Source: Bradysia coprophila
Lineage: Eukaryota; Arthropoda; Insecta; Diptera; Sciaridae
Direction: 5' to 3'
Assembly: GCF_014529535.1 (NCBI RefSeq)
Contig: NW_023503584.1
Span: 2,329,005 to 2,393,004, forward strand
Length of the DNA stretch: 64,000 nt
How positions within the stretch are numbered: the first letter of the stretch is position 1; each line of letters begins with the position of its first letter. Position numbers and translations under genes: made by a program. This document shows, piece after piece, positions 1 through 31,275 of the stretch. The notes under the pieces are model-generated. The model had not been told where the DNA came from. It searched no databases and saw only the letters and a list, made by a program, of their open reading frames with translations.

Positions 1-990
1 TTTTCCGATCAACCGGCAACGTTTACCAGCGATCACTTTCCGAATTTGAAACATCTAAAATTGAAGGAAAATTCCTATTACAACTCACAGATTGTACAGC
101 ATATGCAACAGCTTTTAAGATTGTCCTTCACACCGCAAAGACAAAGCCAACTTAAGACTCCAACAATACCTAATGAAGATGATATTATCGAACTGATAAA
201 GATTAATCCACAGGTGGAAGTGTTGCACTTAAGCATCTTTGAACATCATGGACATGGAATACTTCAGTGGATTAGTAAGCATCTTAAATCGCTTCGAAAG
301 TTAACTCTATCTGTCCAAGATGAAACTGTCTTCCAAAAAAATCAGGAATTGCTTGAATTTGACAATATTGAAGACTTTCATCTGTTGATCTATGAAAACG
401 CAGTGCTTTCGACGAACCCATTCGTTTTTAAAAAACTTAAATCGTTTACTGCCACCAATTGGTGCTTTAATGAAAAATGCACGATCGACTTCATTGACAA
501 AAATAATTGCATAACGTCGTTTGATATTAATTTCGAATCCATCAAAATAGATGCTCTTGTTGCAAAAAATATTCTTCAAAATGTCGAAGAGTTCAGATTG
601 AACTACGTCGAAAATGTTCCACTGATCCAAATTCTTGACATCTCAAAACAAAATTTCAGATTAAAGAAATTCTTGATTAGCGGAGATGTTGCGCAATCAT
701 ATCAAGCCATATGCAATGCAATTACGACACATGGATTTGAAATTAAATTAAAAAAAAGCAAACGTGTAAAGGGGTTCCGCTCAGTTGGCAAAATATTTAT
801 CAAAGTTCTGGAATTATCTGTAAGGAACTCGCATAATTTTTTGGTAAAGCAATCGGTTTTGGAAGTTATAGATGAGGGTACTCAAGATTCGTCTATACGG
901 TGGTACAGTGACAAATCAGCTATTGTAAGGTTCAAGAAATCTGTTCGTCCACTAAAACTTAGTTCATATTTTTTTACGCAGCTAGACTAA
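1..990 (+). CDS. LRR (F-box/LRR-like) protein, C-terminal part, 5' truncated by window
   Basis: The frame is open from the first base of the window to a TAA at 988-990, so the start lies upstream. There is no in-frame ATG near position 46; the codon there is TTG, internal to the protein. The roughly 329 visible residues carry irregular leucine-rich repeats (for example PNLKHLKL, PQVEVLHLS, KSLRKLTLS) at spacings of about 25 residues. This resembles the C-terminal repeat domain of insect F-box/LRR proteins, which act as substrate adaptors of SCF ubiquitin ligases. No F-box is visible because the N-terminus is missing, so the SCF role is inference. No transmembrane segment is seen. It could instead be another LRR protein. 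An open frame of this length in AT-rich DNA supports a real gene. Confidence 0.55.
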   Translation, partial: FSDQPATFTSDHFPNLKHLKLKENSYYNSQIVQHMQQLLRLSFTPQRQSQLKTPTIPNEDDIIELIKINPQVEVLHLSIFEHHGHGILQWISKHLKSLRKLTLSVQDETVFQKNQELLEFDNIEDFHLLIYENAVLSTNPFVFKKLKSFTATNWCFNEKCTIDFIDKNNCITSFDINFESIKIDALVAKNILQNVEEFRLNYVENVPLIQILDISKQNFRLKKFLISGDVAQSYQAICNAITTHGFEIKLKKSKRVKGFRSVGKIFIKVLELSVRNSHNFLVKQSVLEVIDEGTQDSSIRWYSDKSAIVRFKKSVRPLKLSSYFFTQLD

Positions 991-1815
991 CAAAAGATTA
1001 ATCTATTTTATCTGCCTAGAAAGATAATCTCGCTGTTATCCCAATATATCTGTTCTCGACAATTAAAATAGTGTATGCACCTCTGTCCAATAGGCTTATT
1101 TTAACAACACGCCTTCGGTTCGGTCCAAATGGTCAAAATAAACATTTTGGACAGATACGCTAAGTGCATACGCTATCAATCTGCAGCTATTACACACAAT
1201 ATTACATTACATATTCTAAATATTACAAAAAAATTACATTAGGGGCTCCTCAGCCGCTTTTTTCAAAACAATCCGAAACAATTCGATCAAAATACAAAAA
1301 AATTCCAAAATCTTTTTTTCTTGGCAATAAATATCTAACTACTTTTCAAATGAACCATCACAACACAAAATCGTCCGATTTTTTAGTGTAATTTTTAATT
1401 ATTGAAGTTTCCAATTTTCTCTGAAAATCGACGTCGGCGAACTTTGGCTACATGCCAAAGTCAGGTTTTCACTTTTTTTATTTTCTTTTTATTTTATTAT
1501 TATATCTTTGACTCTATAGAGTGGAAAAAAACAAAAAACCGGACAAAAATATCGTAAAGCTTTTTTTTTCGTAAAGTCGAGAATGGTCCAATGTGCCCCT
1601 ACTAGCAAATTTTCAGTAATCGATTTATTGCTACCTGAAGTTGTTCCGGACCAAAGTCTGAAAATGGGTTTTTCGGATTCTTTGGGCAACTAGAATTTTT
1701 TGTGGACCAGTTTCTTTCGCGTCCCGCGAAATCGATCACCCCTAATCTACAAGTAACCGTTATAGTTTTTCTTATTATGTTTTTACATTTTTTTAAAGTA
1801 AACTTAAAAGTATCA

Positions 1816-1990
1816 CACTTTTCTACAAACAATTCGTCAAAGGAAGCAACACTCTCTTCTACAAACACTTTGCAAAAAGGAAGCATCACTATCTTTTACA
1901 AACGTTGTGTAAAAGAAGAATAAATTACTGTCTTCTACAAAGTCCTTGTAGAAAAGAGTGATATAAAAGAGTGTTTATAGAAGAGAGTTA
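1816..1990. repeat. Imperfect ~38-bp tandem repeat, about four copies
   Basis: Copies of a unit around the core CTTCTACAAAC, each followed within about 15 bases by a partly complementary AAAAGGAAG or GTAAAAGAAG stretch, so each unit could fold on itself. Copies differ by 20-30 percent. No coding potential. Confidence 0.5.
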
Positions 1991-4134
1991 CGCCTCACTT
2001 TACAAAATGTCAAATCATAATACGAAACAACGCACTTCAAGCCAAACTGCTTTGAGTGACAGCTGTCAGAGTATTATGAAAAAATTTCTCAATTTTTTTT
2101 ACGGGGCCAAGATTTGTATGATACACTGTCCAGTTTCTGTACACCATTTAGAGTACTATTCGTGCTTGAAGAGCGTTGTACGAACTGTTAACGGTTACAT
2201 ATTTAAAGATTTAAGTCAATGTTTCATCAATTACATCAATTACATCAATTACATCATAAAAACCTTTTCAGTCTAGTGAAGAAGTGCTCGCTGCCATGCC
2301 TTTCTCACGGAAGTTTGAATAAAATTTATCTGTCACTACGTAAACGTCGAATTCGAGAAATTCTAAAAGAGAAAATGGCGCAAATGTAGTCCTAGTAACA
2401 ATTGCTAGGTAAAGCTTTTTTGTGGATTAACCCGAAGCTTCATTAGATGCTTGTTCATTGAAGAACAAATGCTAGCAGATAGTTCTCTTTTTATACCACT
2501 GACTGCTTCGACAGTCCCAAGAAATAAAAGCAAAATTGATTTTATATTTTAATTTTTAAGTTTATTCTACGAAATATTTTATGTTTTTTTTTTACTTAAT
2601 AATTTACCACATCATTCATTATATTCATACATAACTAAGATATAGGTTAAACTAGTCCATTTAAAGATTTCATATGACAATAATTATCAAAAAAAAACAT
2701 TCTCCTCATTATCTCATATCATTGATTTTTTCCCACATCGTTCAAATGGTCTTATTATAAATTAAATTATTTCAAATTTATACAGCGTTTATTATGTGTT
2801 TAATTATAGCACTAAATTTATAGTTTTTTTGTATTTTATTTTTGCAGGAAAATTTTAATTTTTCTTTCTTCTCTTTTTTTATTGTGTCTTCTATATCATT
2901 AGAATTGGTTTGGTCATATTCTTTTCAATTGTATATGAATCATACGATCGATATAAAAATATAATGGCAATATGAATGCATTTGATTTTTAGTTTTTAAT
3001 TTTCGTTTTTTCCCTTAGTTTTTAATTTTTTTTCAATTGTGTTGTTGTTGTTGCATTTTTCACTTATTTTTTTGGATTATTTTAGCCTGTTTTTAGATTG
3101 AGTTAAATATAAATATTTGATTATAATGCGTCTAAGTATAAAGTGGAAATTTATTTTCGTTTATTTTATAAATGTTTATTGAATGTGATGAGATTTACTG
3201 TTATTCGTTTATAATAATTTTAAATGTTCACAATAAACGGAATAGAATTTGGAATTTATGTTTATAAGATGATTCACAAATTTAAAAGCAATTTATGGTT
3301 GGAATCGAAAAGAAAATTATCACTCCGATGTTTCGTTTTCTCTTTTTCTTTTATACTAAATTTAGCACGACATTTCTGTTAAATTTAAACAATTTTTTAT
3401 TGGAGTTTTGAGTTCACACGAATCGAAACCGATATGTTTGGATTTTTGTTAAAATTTCATAAAAATAAAGAAAAATTTTATCAAAAGAAATTTTTTGTTC
3501 TTTAATGTCTAGGGGTTGTGTATAACATGAGCTTTTTAGTTAATAATTTATTTTTTCACAAAGTTATTTGTTGAGCATTTTCATTAGAAAAGGAAAAGAA
3601 AGTGTTTGGTAAAGGACGTTTTTAATTGTTACAAGAATAAGATACGAAAATATTGGAACTACCCTATCGTTTATGTGTGAGGGGTGAAAGAGATTTAAAC
3701 TATAGTGCGAACCGACGAGCCACGTATTAATTGCGAACCATTCTTTGGTGTAGTTTTCTGGTTTATTACGAAAGAGACGAGCCAAGGAAAACTGAGTTGA
3801 AGTACTTTCAGTCAACTCAGTCTTCAGAAAGCCCTCTCAACAAACAGACATCCTAAATTGCAACAGCGGCTGGGATCAAAATTTCTTTTCTTTTCTTTTT
3901 TGAGTTCTAATCTAACATCCAATCGTATGCCGCGGAACGGAATATAATACAATGAAAAAGGGGACAATGGATGTTTCGAAATTAGGGCTAGGAGCAAGTC
4001 AAATCTTATCTTAAAGTCTGCGGCTTTTATATTCATCCTGTTAACTGATTTTCAGATTCGGATCATTTGATACCTAAACTGTTTCCAACACTATTCGACG
4101 TTCAAATTTATGTACTTTGACTTGTACATGTAAT

Positions 4135-4740
4135 GTGAGAAACGACAAGTGTTTGATGCAAAATCTTTTACTTCATTTGTTTATCCATTCATTTTACTAT
4201 ATAAAACATAGTTGATGTAGAAAGTTCAGTTGTCAATAACGAATTTCCAATGAAAATAGAAGGTGCTGCAAAGTTGAGAATTTTAATATTTTATGCCGAA
4301 AGGTTAACAGTAGAAAAATAGCATGAAATTATGGGATCTAGATAAATCTACAAACTTTGAGCAATTTCAATTGTTAGTTCTATGTGGAAGTCAGGTATTG
4401 ATAGTGGGAGGATTGCTTGAATGTTTGTTAAAAATCTGCAGAAAATTATCTGAAGACATTGTCATGCTATGGAATAATTCTAAAATCGGAGAACAACAAA
4501 AAACGTTTATCAGGTGAATCGATTGACAGTCCTTGTCTGGGAAAATAAATATCTAAAAACGACAAGCGTATCACGGTACAGTAAGTAAATCTTTTACTTC
4601 GCTTGTTTAAAGTGTTTTTCGTCTCTACGTCAATGGTTTTAACAGAACACTTTGCTAAATGAAAGAGCCCTAACCAGAGCTCATCGGTTATTATTGCCGT
4701 TGTTGTCGATAACAGATGATAATTTTAAATTGTTAAAAAA
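4135..4740 (+). repeat. Two degenerate copies of the dispersed TATA/CGATAAC repeat family
   Basis: At 4155-4250 the family's signature AAATCTTTTACTTCATTT is followed by TTTACTATATAAA and GTCAATAACG. A second copy at 4550-4740 starts ACGACAAGCGTATC and contains AAATCTTTTACTTCG and GTTGTCGATAACAGATGA. The same order of motifs recurs at many places in this window (see findings). Confidence 0.6.
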
Positions 4741-5481
4741 AAATCTTTTAACCTGATGATGGTCTGATTTCATGTAAAAGGCTCGAGAAACAGGTCCATT
4801 TTCAGATCTTGGAAAATCAATTCAATTGACTTGTAAACGGATGTTAATATATTGGCGTTGTCAGTCGCGGTACTAATAGATATCCATTTTTTATTTCTCT
4901 GCTGAACGACTGTCTGTTAGGTTAAGACCATAGATAGGTTAATGTAAGCTTCAAATATCAGATTGAAGTTGAAGTTAACCCGGTTTGAGTTTAAACCGTA
5001 CGTCAGTGAAATTTAGACATGAACTTAATTCAGCTGTTCTCCAGCTGGTCTACATATATAAACCAAAGTGCATATAGTATGAGCCTCATATGGCTTAGAT
5101 ACGGTTTTAGGACGTATGAGTGGACCAAAAAAAAACGGGAAAGACATACGTAGACACCGCGATCTATATTTTTTGTATATTTGTACCATCAAAACTGCAT
5201 GGTAGAAAATAGATTTGAAGAATGACTTGGCCAAAAAATTTGTCACAAGTTCTACAATTCGTTCGGTAAATTTTGGTAAATTTCGTCGATTTTCAGTAAT
5301 TTCAGTAAATTAAATTCAGAATAATATGCTTCAGAGAGCTAATGATTTATTGACTAACATAACCATTATTGGATTCCCATCGACTGTGTGAGCACTTTCA
5401 CAAGAACAGGACTATTGAATGTATTTTCCAAGGACATGAAATTGACCACTTTCGAGCACTCTTCTTTTTTAACTTATTGTT

Positions 5482-5800
5482 GGTAAGACTGGAATCAGGT
5501 CAGATATCACTTTATCTGAACCTGAATTTTAGGTCGACCTGGGAATAATTCAATCTGAACTGACCTTACATGAAATTTCCGGAAATCTGAAAATCAGTAA
5601 ATGTTCAGGTAAATCAGGTGAGATTTTAGGTATACCTGGGACTTTTTCAGGTATATCTGGAACTTTGACTTGATTTACTTGAACTTTCACTGATTTTCAG
5701 ATTTCAGGTAAATTCAGATCAGGTAAAAAAAATTTCTGTTCGAATCCGATTCAGATAATCTGATCTTCAGGATACCTGACCTGACCTGTTCCTAGCCTTA
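5482..5800. mobile_element. Small hAT-like MITE made of reiterated ACCTGA/TCAGGT motifs
   Basis: The ends TAAGACTGGAATCAGGTCAG and (reverse complement) TAAGGCTAGGAACAGGTCAG are imperfect terminal inverted repeats. They flank many short TCAGGT/ACCTGA words in both orientations. Flanking ATTGTTGG and ATTGCTGT may be a diverged 8-bp target duplication. The ends resemble those of the element at 14486-16030. Confidence 0.55.
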
Positions 5801-6852
5801 ATTGCTGTTTTTTTTTTGTTTCATTTTATTTGAAACAAAATTGTAATTTCTAAAAATTTTACAATTTTTTTATTTGTTAAATTCCTATCTTTATTTATTA
5901 TATCCGGGGCTACAACTGTACGCTTATACAACTAAAAGAAATATTTATCATTTACGACTAGCATTTTGTATGTTTATTATGTTTTTTATTAAAATTACTT
6001 TTATCAATTTTAGACAGATTTTGTATTTATATTTATAACAAAATAGAGAATAGTACTTGAAGCCTATGTATGTGTTTTTATACCCTTACAAACTAAGTGT
6101 TTTAATTTAAATATTAAAATCGTTTAAAAACCGTTGAGTATTGTGTCAACGATTTCTTTCTACAAAAAAAAAAACTTGGATTAAAATCAAATTATCAAAT
6201 AAAAAGAAAATTGAACTGAAAACGTGCGTGCATCTTGGAAGAAGGAAATCAATTACGCGAAACAATGACACTCCGACCATCTTTTTGATCCTTAGAAATC
6301 GAATCGTCAAGTCATTGATGACAACTGGCTTAAATAAGTGTAGAGCGTGTCTTCGACATAATCTTACTCAGGGTACTCAGGGTTGTCGGAGCACACCGAT
6401 TCATCACAAAAATGAATCTATCGAACGTCGTAAGTCGCTGTATAAATATATTAAAATCCAAACAAACTCATCCGTCTCGAACAACTTAGGAATGACATTC
6501 ATGGTGCAATCAGTCTAATTTTTCTTTTTCTTTTGAGAGGAGATCAATGCAAGAAAAAAATAATTTTTAAAATTAAAATTCGTTAAAAACGTTACCTTAA
6601 ACACACACACAATGCACGGTCATGAATAAAAATGATTTTTTTTTTCGAATTTGTTTTTGGTTCTGTTGTCTCGTCTAGGCGACCATTGAGTTTGCTTGAT
6701 GGAAAGTTTTAAAAGTTTTTTTTTTCTTTAAATAAAATGTTAAATGTAGTCCGCACAGCACGAATTAAACGAGCACGACGAAAAGTAAAAAATTTAAAAA
6801 GTTTTCAGTTCAAAACTTCTAACGGGAATTGGGTGTTCTGTCGTTCTAAAAT

Positions 6853-26006
<19,154 letters not shown>

Positions 26007-27762
26007 TGCTATTGCCCAACAATTGTGGGAAAGCACAACACATTCCTTCTACTTTTGCATTAAATTCATCGTCAATTTGCAATCAAACACAATTTGGATC
26101 GGCACACAATTATTTGTAACAAGAAATTTTTTTTTTACTTCTTCGGGGCTTCTTCTTCTTTTATTTGATGGAAATCAATTTTCTCACCCACAATTCGACA
26201 CTATAAAACACTTTCAATTTGAACAATTTGATAAGAAAAACCTAATTTAAATGCTACACACTAAATTGATGCACACACGAATCGGCCACACGCGTAATCC
26301 TTTTGGTAATATTCAGACGATAATAATATTTAATTTTGTATAAATGGGTATTTCGTTGAAATAGCAAATTTTTACTTTTTGACAAAACCTTTTGGCTGAC
26401 AGTGTTCACATAAAAGTTTAGTTTGAAATTGTAGAAACTAGATGTCGCCGATGTCGCGCCGAAGATTCGTTCACTTAGGTTTTCAAACTTTTCAAACGTA
26501 AAATTGTAATTGTAGATTACATAACTATGTTATGTGGTTATTCTCGTTCGATTTTTTTTTTGTTTTTTTGTTTGTTTTTTACATCGAGGACTACTTTCTA
26601 TTAATCAATGTTTTGGGATAATTTTTGAAAAGAAATTCTTTATGGTACTAGTGCACATGAAAGTCGACTAACATTTTCTTACAATAGTTTCTACTTGTGC
26701 AAGTATTTCGAGTTCTGCAACTTTCTTATTTCAGGGGGGTCGGAAAAATCGTCAGAAATTCGACGGATAGAGGGAATATGTCGAATGACAGCTGGTTTCT
26801 TTATTCAATTCAGAATCATTCGGCATATTCCCTTCCATCGACCCAGTCGTCATATATAAGCAAAGCATCTATCTGGTTCTTTCGTATAGAAAATATGTCC
26901 TAAGGGTTGATTTCCACTTACCAAAAACGTACTCAGTGTGAGAGACAAGATTAAATATATTTCAATTTTTGTTTTGTTTACTTGACAGCTCGCTCTCTAA
27001 CAGCTCTGCCACGGAGTACTTTTTGTTGAGTTTAAACCTTAACTATATCCATCTGCGCTGCGACGAAAAAATGTCAGAAAAAAATTGGCGGTTGGGTGCT
27101 TTGCTTTGGATCAAATGGTAAGACACTATTCACGCAATTCACATATATTTTTTGTCGATGTGTCTAGGGGTGCCTTGGTTTGGATCAACAAAATTTTAAC
27201 GAAAACTCGACTTTTTATCTTTTTATCCAATTTGTCATGTAAATAGCGAATACACAAGTTTTTCGGGACAGACCAAAGGTTCTATAACACAAGGTTCTGA
27301 AAGAACAGGTTAAGACACTTACGACGGGTGAAACACAATTTTTGAACTTTTGACAATGGGTTGTGATTTTCGCCATTTTAAGAAGAAGAAGAATGACGTT
27401 TCAGGTCTATTACGCTCAGTAAATACAATTTGTGAAACTATTTATGTTTCAGGCATCATGTCCGGAGCGTTAGCGGAGGACTTGACGCAGTCTAACTTCC
27501 AAAAAAAGAACGAAGAAATTTTTTTGAGACGCGGCAACTATATATAGGCGAGAATTTAAGTTTCTTTCCTTTGGCCTGTATCACCACAAATCCTATTCTA
27601 TCTTATTCGCGCTTCAAATACGAGCAAAACGAGCTATCACTCGACTATGTAACTTTAAAATTGCCGGAGATACATCGTTTTGAAGTTGGTCATTTTGATA
27701 GAAAATGCACCAAATTAACGTTTTCCAAACAATCAAAATCTTTCAACTTACTCTGTATGTTT

Positions 27763-27867
27763 CTATCTGTCTATCTGTCTATCTGTCTATCTGTCTATCT
27801 GTCTATCTGTCTATCTGTCTATCTGTCTATCTGTTTATCTGTCTATCTGCCTATCTGTCTATCTATC
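27763..27867 (+). repeat. (CTATCTGT)n microsatellite
   Basis: About thirteen near-perfect copies of the octamer CTATCTGT with a few single-base changes near the 3' end. Confidence 0.95.
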
Positions 27868-28234
27868 GACGGTCGATCTCGGAAACTAGTCAGCCAATCT
27901 CCATGAAATTTTGCAGGAACCTCGGGGTGGGCATAAAAATGAAAATGTGATACGCCACTACTCCAGGAAAAACCAGAATTTTGTTTTATTGGCCTCGAAG
28001 TGGTTTCTGAGTGTGGTTTTCGAGGGTCGGGAACGCGTTTTCAGCTGTAGCTCAGCTGTATTGAAACCTGCAGGGGCGTGTGACCCATCAAATGAAAGGT
28101 ATTCGCCACACGAATCGAACAAAAAAATAATTAGAAAAATTGGTGCAGATTTGGTTGAGCTAGAGTGGTCAGAGTGACCAAATTTTGAGCTACTCGAGCG
28201 TAGGATGAAAGGACTAATATTTTTTGGCTTATGA

Positions 28235-28520
28235 GAGATAGAGATTTACTTTCTTCGGCAAAGTCTCAGAGTTTTACGAGTAGAACACATTGGCATATGT
28301 GAAAAATGTCGAAAGTTGGAAATGGGTGGGTCAATTATGTTTTTAGAGGTATTTCTTGAATGGTGGCAGATAGAGAGTTACTTTCTTCGGCAAAGTCTCA
28401 GAGTTTTACGAGTAGAAAAGAAGGGCATTTGCGAAAAATGTCGAAAGTTGGAAATGGGTGGGTCAATTGGGGTTTTGGAGATATTTCTTGAATGGTGGCA
28501 GATAGAGAATTACTTTCTTC
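28235..28520 (+). repeat. 132-bp tandem repeat, ~2.2 copies
   Basis: The block starting TTACTTTCTTCGGCAAAGTC occurs at 28246 and 28378, and its beginning again at 28510, so the period is exactly 132 bp. Copies also share GTCGAAAGTTGGAAATGGGT. The third copy is cut off by the minisatellite. Confidence 0.85.
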
Positions 28521-29215
28521 GTCAAATTTTCGAATTTCGTTAAATTTCGTCAAATTTTCGAATTTCGTCAAATTTTTTAATTTTCGTCGAATTTTCGAAT
28601 TTCGTCAAATTTTTTAATTTTCGTCGAATTTTCGAATTTCGTCAAATTTTTTAATTTTCGTCGAATTTTCGAATTTCGTCAAATTTTCGATTTTCGTCAA
28701 ATTTTCGATTTTCGTCAAATTTTTGATTTTCGTCAAATTTTTGATTTTCGTCAAATTTTCGAATTTCGTCAAATTTTCGAATTTCGTCAAATTTTCAAAT
28801 TTCGTCAAATTTTCGAATTTCGTCAAATTTTCGAATTTCGTCAAATTTTCGAATTTCGTCAAATTTTCGAATTTCGTCAAATTTCGTCAAATTTTCGAAT
28901 TTCGTCAAATTTCGTCAAATTTTCAAATTTCGTCAAATTTTCGAATTTCGTCAATTTTCGTCAAATTTTCGAATTTCGTCAAATTTTCGAATTTCGTCAA
29001 ATTTCGTCAAATTTTCGAATTTCGTCAAATTTTCGAATTTCGTCAAATTTTCGCATTTCGTCAAATTTCGTCAAATTTTCGAATTTCGTCAAATTTTCGA
29101 ATTTCGTTAAATTTCGTCAAATTTTCGAATTTCGTCAAATTTCGTCAAATTTTCTAATTTCGTCAAATTTTCTAATTTCGTCAAATTTTCGATTTTCGTA
29201 AAATTTTTGAATTAA
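28520..29215 (+). repeat. Minisatellite of CGTCAAATTTTCGAATTT units
   Basis: About 40 units of 11-19 bp built from CGTCAAATT and TTCGAATTT. Early units use a longer form ending TTTTTTAATTTT; later ones alternate short (11-bp) and long (18-bp) forms. Long open frames on both strands here (for example 28614-28880 and 28723-29157) are pure consequences of the repeat. Confidence 0.95.
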
Positions 29216-29239
29216 AACTGTAAACTGTTATAAAAAGCA

Positions 29240-29590
29240 GTGTTGATTACACTTCTAAAACGACTGATATCCCAACAAAAATCTCTTCGAGAAAAGTGTG
29301 ACGCAGTCTTTGAAATACAATTTCTAAAATGAATGATATCGCTAGAGTTGACGCTTTCAGCTTCGTTGCGCAAAAATTAAATTTTACACCCAATTAGTTC
29401 AAACAAGCTGGCTTAGTTTTTCTCATCATCTGCCAAATAATTTTTACCAAAAAAAAATTTGACTGGAAACAACCAAAATTTTACCAAAAAAATCTGCGTC
29501 GCATGCGGCAGATAAATTTTCTTGCTGGTCTGTTCCTGAACATTTGCCACTTTGCGACGCAGATTTTTTTGGTAAAATGTAACCTTAAAC
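29240..29590. mobile_element. Diverged partial copy of the 30-kb palindromic element
   Basis: Shares with 30213-30540 the order CTTCTAAAACGACTGATATC, GACGCAGTCT, GATATCGCTAGAG, TGACGC and CTGCGTCGCA. A hairpin centre is present (TTTTTTTGGTAAAATGT opposing ACATTTTACC-like sequence around 29470-29580). The distal right arm is missing. Confidence 0.6.
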
Positions 29591-30231
29591 AAACAAACAC
29601 AAAACGTTACACCACAACAACCCAAATACCATCGAAGCTTACAATGAAGGTCCATTATGATGCACTAAAAAGTTTGCAAAAATAGCAGATGTTTGGTTAG
29701 TCCACAATGGCCAAAAGCTACACAAATATCAGAATCAAAATATTGATCGCGCCAGAATAATTGTGGCAAATCGAACGGTATATCAACAAAATTTGACAGT
29801 TCACAAATCACAGCTGTTCCGAATACTCAGTGCTTCCGAAAATTAGTCGTCGGTGATGTTAGTGCTGCCAGTTTCGAATAGTCATTTTTGTGTGATGTAA
29901 TTATGCGCAAATAATGTAAGACGTGAGAATCAAATTATACACCTTTCCTTAGCCAATACTGTGTAAGTGAAATATTTCTTTTATTCCCAAGAATTAACAA
30001 CACTCTAGTTGATTCGAAAAAAATAACCTGAAAAATGTTCGAAACTCGCAACACTGCATAACCGAATCAGCTGAGTTCTTTCGAAGTTTGACACTAAGTC
30101 AATGTGCCGTTCTGAAATAATTTAGCCGCCGCCGATCCCTTACCAGTCGGCGCACCGCCGCCGACTATTTTAAAACCGGCACACACCTCTAATTTTCGTC
30201 AACTTCCGACTTAACTTCTAAAACGACTGAT

Positions 30232-30782
30232 ATCCCGGCAAAAACTCTTTCAGAGCAAAGTTGGACGCAGTCTACAGTCTATATGTGTGATAACTTCTAA
30301 AACAAGTGATATCGCTAGAGGTGACGCTGTCAGCGTCGTTACGCAAAATTGAATTTCACAGCCAATTAATTGAAATTAGCTGATCTAGTTTTCCAAACCA
30401 TTCGCCAATTTTTTTTTCAGAAAAAATTTTAACCAACAGAATTTTGACTGAAAAATTTTCAACAAAAAATTCTGCGTCGCAAAGTGGCAGATGCTCACGG
30501 ACAAACCTACGAGAACATTTAATCTGCCACATGCGACGCAGAATTTTTTGTTGAAAATTTTTCAGTCAAAATTCTGTTGGTTAAAATTTTTTCTGAAAAA
30601 AAATATTGGCGAATGGTTTGGAAAACTAGATCAGCTAATTTCAATTAATTGGCTGTGAAATTCAATTTTGCGTAACGACGCTGACAGCGTCACCTCTAGC
30701 GATATCACTTGTTTTAGAAGTTATCACACATATAGACTGTAGACTGCGTCCAACTTTGCTCTGAAAGAGTTTTTGCCGGGAT
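30232..30782. mobile_element. Near-perfect 551-bp palindrome, ~261-bp arms, 28-bp loop
   Basis: Left arm 30232-30492 and right arm 30521-30782 are reverse complements with essentially one difference, in a poly-T run near 30415. The loop is 30493-30520. Each arm contains two internal copies of ACTTCTAAAAC followed by a GATATC motif. The high identity suggests recent formation or continued homogenisation. Transcribed in either direction it would give a very long stable hairpin. Confidence 0.9.
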
Positions 30783-31084
30783 GTAGTATACGTTGAATAA
30801 ATTGGTTTATTGAGTCTATATCTCAATTTCAATAGATCATTGAAGTGAAAAATCAAAAAGAAAATGTTGACATTGGCGCTGGTGATCAGTTTCGACGGTC
30901 AAACCATGAACTTTCATCACACCCCACTTAGACATGTTTTGTTAAATACACTCATCATAGATTGTATGAAAAGAAAACTTGAAGAAAAAAAAAATATTTT
31001 TATTAAGTTTACATTTCACACAATCTGTAATGAGCACCGCTAAGACACTCGGCTTCTTCAACAATAGTCATTTGTGTACCTCAT

Positions 31085-31275
31085 TTGCACGATTGATTTT
31101 AGGCAATTTCGCGAGTTGTAGGACGAACGGAGTGAGGCTTACAAGCGAAAGTGCCTAAAATCAATCGTTCAAAGCAGTTACACATGTGAGTTTTCATGCA
31201 AAGGGCCGAAAACTCGAGAAAAAATCAAAAATTGTCCTCATTTTCGGCCCAAAGCATGAAATTTTTCACTCTGAG
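31085..31275 (+). repeat. Repeat copy carrying the empty site for the 33.5-kb insertion
   Basis: Contains TTTTAGGCAATTTCGCGAG, the inverted CCTAAAATCAATCG, and GGGCCGAAAACTCGAG. The same sequence is present in reverse orientation at about 33455-33528 and 34110-34240, where a 581-bp element interrupts it. Related sequence occurs near 61330-61440. Confidence 0.6.

Larger units (their letters stand above)
991..6852. other. Intergenic/3'-flank region between the LRR gene and Abl
   Basis: No convincing coding exon. The part next to 6852 should hold the Abl 3'UTR; the first AATAAA on the minus strand downstream of the Abl stop reads from about 5989 to 5984, which would give a 3'UTR of roughly 0.87 kb (inference). 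The rest is AT-rich, with a short tandem repeat (1816-1990), two copies of a dispersed repeat (4135-4330 and 4550-4740) and a small inverted-repeat element (5482-5800). Confidence 0.5.

Noticed and set aside
5738..5747. GTTCGAATCC, resembling a tRNA T-loop
   Set aside because: No matching acceptor, D or anticodon stems around it; it belongs to the small inverted-repeat element.
27571..27950. Open frames rich in SVYLSICL
   Set aside because: Translation of the CTATCTGT microsatellite.
28614..29157. Long open frames on both strands (repeated KFENLT and NFVKFS peptides)
   Set aside because: They only reflect the 16-18-bp minisatellite; no start context, no family, and both strands are open for the same reason.
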